Positions 62,541-64,000 of a stretch of 64,000 nt of DNA are shown piece by piece; the first letter of the stretch is position 1, and the number at the start of each line of letters is the position of its first letter. The stretch is taken from the NCBI GenBank assembly GCA_040903745.1, contig JBBDUV010000047.1, positions 1-64,000 on the forward strand, read 5' to 3'. This DNA is from M55B112 sp040903745. GTDB lineage: Bacteria > Bacteroidota > Bacteroidia > Bacteroidales > GCA-2748055. The position numbers and the translations under genes are program-made. A model generated the notes under the pieces. That model ran no database searches and was not told the origin of the DNA. It saw nothing but the letters and a program-made list of their open reading frames with translations.

Positions 62541-63380
62541 CTATAGCATGCTTTTAAGGAGTACAATTTCCTCTTTCCATTTTGAATCGTCAGGTGTCTC
62601 CATGATCAATGGGATATTGTCGAATCGACCATCCGCCATGATCCTCCGGAAGATATCGAGCCCGAGATAACCCTCTCCCAGGCTGTCGTGCCGGTCGACC
62701 CGTGTACCCAGCTCTTTTTTAGAATCGTTCAGATGCATTCCTTTTAGGTAGTTGAAACCAACGATCGTGTCGAAATCGGCAAACACCTTGTTGAATCCTT
62801 CCTCACTTTTAATCTCGTAGCCTGCTGTGTAGGCATGACACGTGTCGATGCAAACGCCCACACGTTCTTTATCTTCTACATGTTCAATGATAAAGGCCAG
62901 GTGTTCAAATCGGTATCCGAGGTTGGTCCCCTGTCCGGCAGTATTTTCTATAACAGCGGTTACACCCTGTGTTTTGTCGAGCGCGATATTAATGCTTTCG
63001 GCAACGATCTTCAGGCTCTCCTCTTCAGAGACGAGCTTCAGGTGGCTCCCCGGGTGGAAGTTCAGCCGGTCGATATGCAGTTGTTCACAACGTTGCATCT
63101 CGTCGAGGAAGGCGTCCCGGGATTTTTTAAGTGCCTCTTTTTCCGGATGACCGAGGTTGATCAGGTAGCTGTCGTGGGGCAGGATCTGTCCCGGTCCGAA
63201 ACCATGTTTCCCGCAATTCTCAATAAATGCTGTGATGCTTGATTCTTCCAAAGGCTTGGGATACCATTGCCGCTGGTTCCTGGTAAACAGTCCGAATGCA
63301 GTAGCCCCGTAAGATATTGCGTTCAGGGGGGCGTTTTCCACTCCCCCGGCTGCGCTAACATGTGGTCCGATATATTTCAT
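62541..63380 (-). CDS. nfo: Deoxyribonuclease IV (AP endonuclease)
   Basis: The 279-residue enzyme cuts DNA at abasic sites. Three-zinc site motifs are present: HDSYLINLGHP (near 66), VIENTAGQGTNLG (near 141), VGVCIDTCHAYTAGYD-like (near 175-190) and HLNDSKKELGTRVDRHDSLGEG (near 211-232). The length is typical. It starts with MKYIGPHVSAAGGVENAP. Confidence 0.96.
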   Translation of the reverse strand: MKYIGPHVSAAGGVENAPLNAISYGATAFGLFTRNQRQWYPKPLEESSITAFIENCGKHGFGPGQILPHDSYLINLGHPEKEALKKSRDAFLDEMQRCEQLHIDRLNFHPGSHLKLVSEEESLKIVAESINIALDKTQGVTAVIENTAGQGTNLGYRFEHLAFIIEHVEDKERVGVCIDTCHAYTAGYEIKSEEGFNKVFADFDTIVGFNYLKGMHLNDSKKELGTRVDRHDSLGEGYLGLDIFRRIMADGRFDNIPLIMETPDDSKWKEEIVLLKSML

Positions 63381-63474
63381 AAATAATAAATTATTTCTTC
63401 AGTGATAAGATGTTCATACTATCGTTGCTCAAAATATCGCGTAAAGATACACAGATATGTTTATATAGAAACAA

Positions 63475-63498
63475 AAAGGCCGGACAGTGCCGGCCTTT
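63475..63498 (-). terminator. Rho-independent terminator of the thioredoxin gene
   Basis: AAAGGCCGG and CCGGCCTTT form a perfect 9-bp stem with a 6-nt loop, followed on the minus strand by TTTTTGTTT. It lies 59 bp after the thioredoxin stop. Confidence 0.85.
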
Positions 63499-63556
63499 AA
63501 CAATAAGATAATGATCCAACCATTTGACGCATTGGACAGATTCTAAATAATGTCTG

Positions 63557-63940
63557 CTAGAGAGCTTCGGGATTGCCTTTGCCAAGCAGGATCTCATCGA
63601 TCATCTGTGAGAACATCTCTTTGGTCTCTTCAGGTGTCCGGGCGATGCCATTGCTCATGGTCGGTCGACCCTTCTGTGGCACAAAGAGAAAAGAGGGTAG
63701 GCTGCTGATGCCGAAAACGGCTGCCAGCTCTCGTTCAACCTCGGTATCGATTTTATAGATATAGATCTCATCGGCATATTCCTTTGCTAATTCTTCAAGG
63801 ATCGGTGCAGCTGTCCTGCATGGTCCACACCAGTCGGCATAGAAGTCGATCATAGCCGGACGGTCGCCCTTATAGACCCACTCCTCAGGATTGGATTCAT
63901 AGTCCATCACCTTCTCCAGGAAATCGGCCTTTGTAAGCAT
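63557..63940 (-). CDS. Thioredoxin-family protein
   Basis: The 127-residue protein has the redox motif WCGPC in FYADWCGPCRTAAPILEEL (about 33-51) and the cis-Pro in GISSLPSFLFV (about 76-86). The N-terminus (MLTKADFLEKVMDYESNPEEW) and a short C-terminal tail (GKGNPEAL) exceed minimal thioredoxin. There is no signal peptide, so it acts in the cytoplasm. It is followed by a strong terminator. Confidence 0.93.
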   Translation of the reverse strand: MLTKADFLEKVMDYESNPEEWVYKGDRPAMIDFYADWCGPCRTAAPILEELAKEYADEIYIYKIDTEVERELAAVFGISSLPSFLFVPQKGRPTMSNGIARTPEETKEMFSQMIDEILLGKGNPEAL

Positions 63941-64000
63941 AATGGTACCCTTTACCGAATCATTGCCACTTTTTTTCTCATTTGCTGAAGCTTTATTCTC

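Overview
The window is a gene-dense stretch of a Bacteroidota chromosome, probably of the Bacteroidales/Marinilabiliales type. This rests on GldF/GldG gliding-type ABC genes, a membrane-bound LytTR regulator, single-chain PurL, DUF4251 and TapB-like proteins, LpxB, almost no Shine-Dalgarno sequences, and several promoters of the Bacteroidota form TTTG/TTG - about 19 bp - TAnnTTTG. A species cannot be named from sequence alone.

Layout. 1-5 kb: a DUF2179-family membrane protein, two very small ORFs on the minus strand, then a damaged locus in which a frameshifted methyltransferase (probably the front half of a methyltransferase/D-Ala-D-Ala-ligase-like fusion) is joined to a beheaded histidine kinase; a Ca/Na antiporter and a DUF502 protein follow. 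5-12.5 kb: an ABC-F ATPase, a cluster of GC-rich palindromic repeats, prfC, a LytTR regulator, a methyltransferase, and two back-to-back toxin-antitoxin modules (BrnTA and YefM-YoeB). 12.5-16 kb: a cupin, tRNA-Ser(GCU), and a cytochrome pair (mono-heme outer-membrane porin plus pentaheme c-type cytochrome) that looks like an electron conduit. 16.4-23.3 kb: a TetR regulator followed by a complete TolC/HlyD/ABC/ABC/permease/permease efflux operon of the YbhGFSR type. 23.5-32.9 kb, minus strand: a complete respiratory nitrate reductase operon in the order hemerythrin, narK, a 52-aa ORF whose ATG abuts the narK stop, a membrane-anchored diheme cytochrome c, narG, narH, narJ, narI.

33-35 kb is another decayed patch: the last ~75 codons of a TonB-dependent receptor abut an SMP-30-like lipoprotein gene, next to a 5'-truncated DUF2490 gene. 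35-48.4 kb is mostly housekeeping: MscS, purL, superoxide dismutase, an acyl-CoA synthetase, DUF4251, a sulfatase and pheT. 48.5-64 kb holds a SpoIIAA-like protein, a NUDIX hydrolase, a tightly overlapping run surE - small membrane protein - lpxB - SpoIID - gldF - gldG - DUF4340, then dnaN, a DEDDh exonuclease, an FAH-family protein, a metallo-beta-lactamase-fold protein, an SDR remnant, a TapB-like protein, pyk, nfo and a thioredoxin.

How it works together: the organism appears able to respire nitrate, with quinol entering through NarI and possibly cytochrome electrons through the diheme protein. It may have a second, outer-membrane-directed cytochrome route. Superoxide dismutase and hemerythrin fit life at an oxic/anoxic boundary. 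No CRISPR array, phage, transposase or large novel gene cluster is visible. The most novel material is small: hidden short ORFs, interspersed palindromic repeats, operator-like dyads and several gene remnants with readable junctions.
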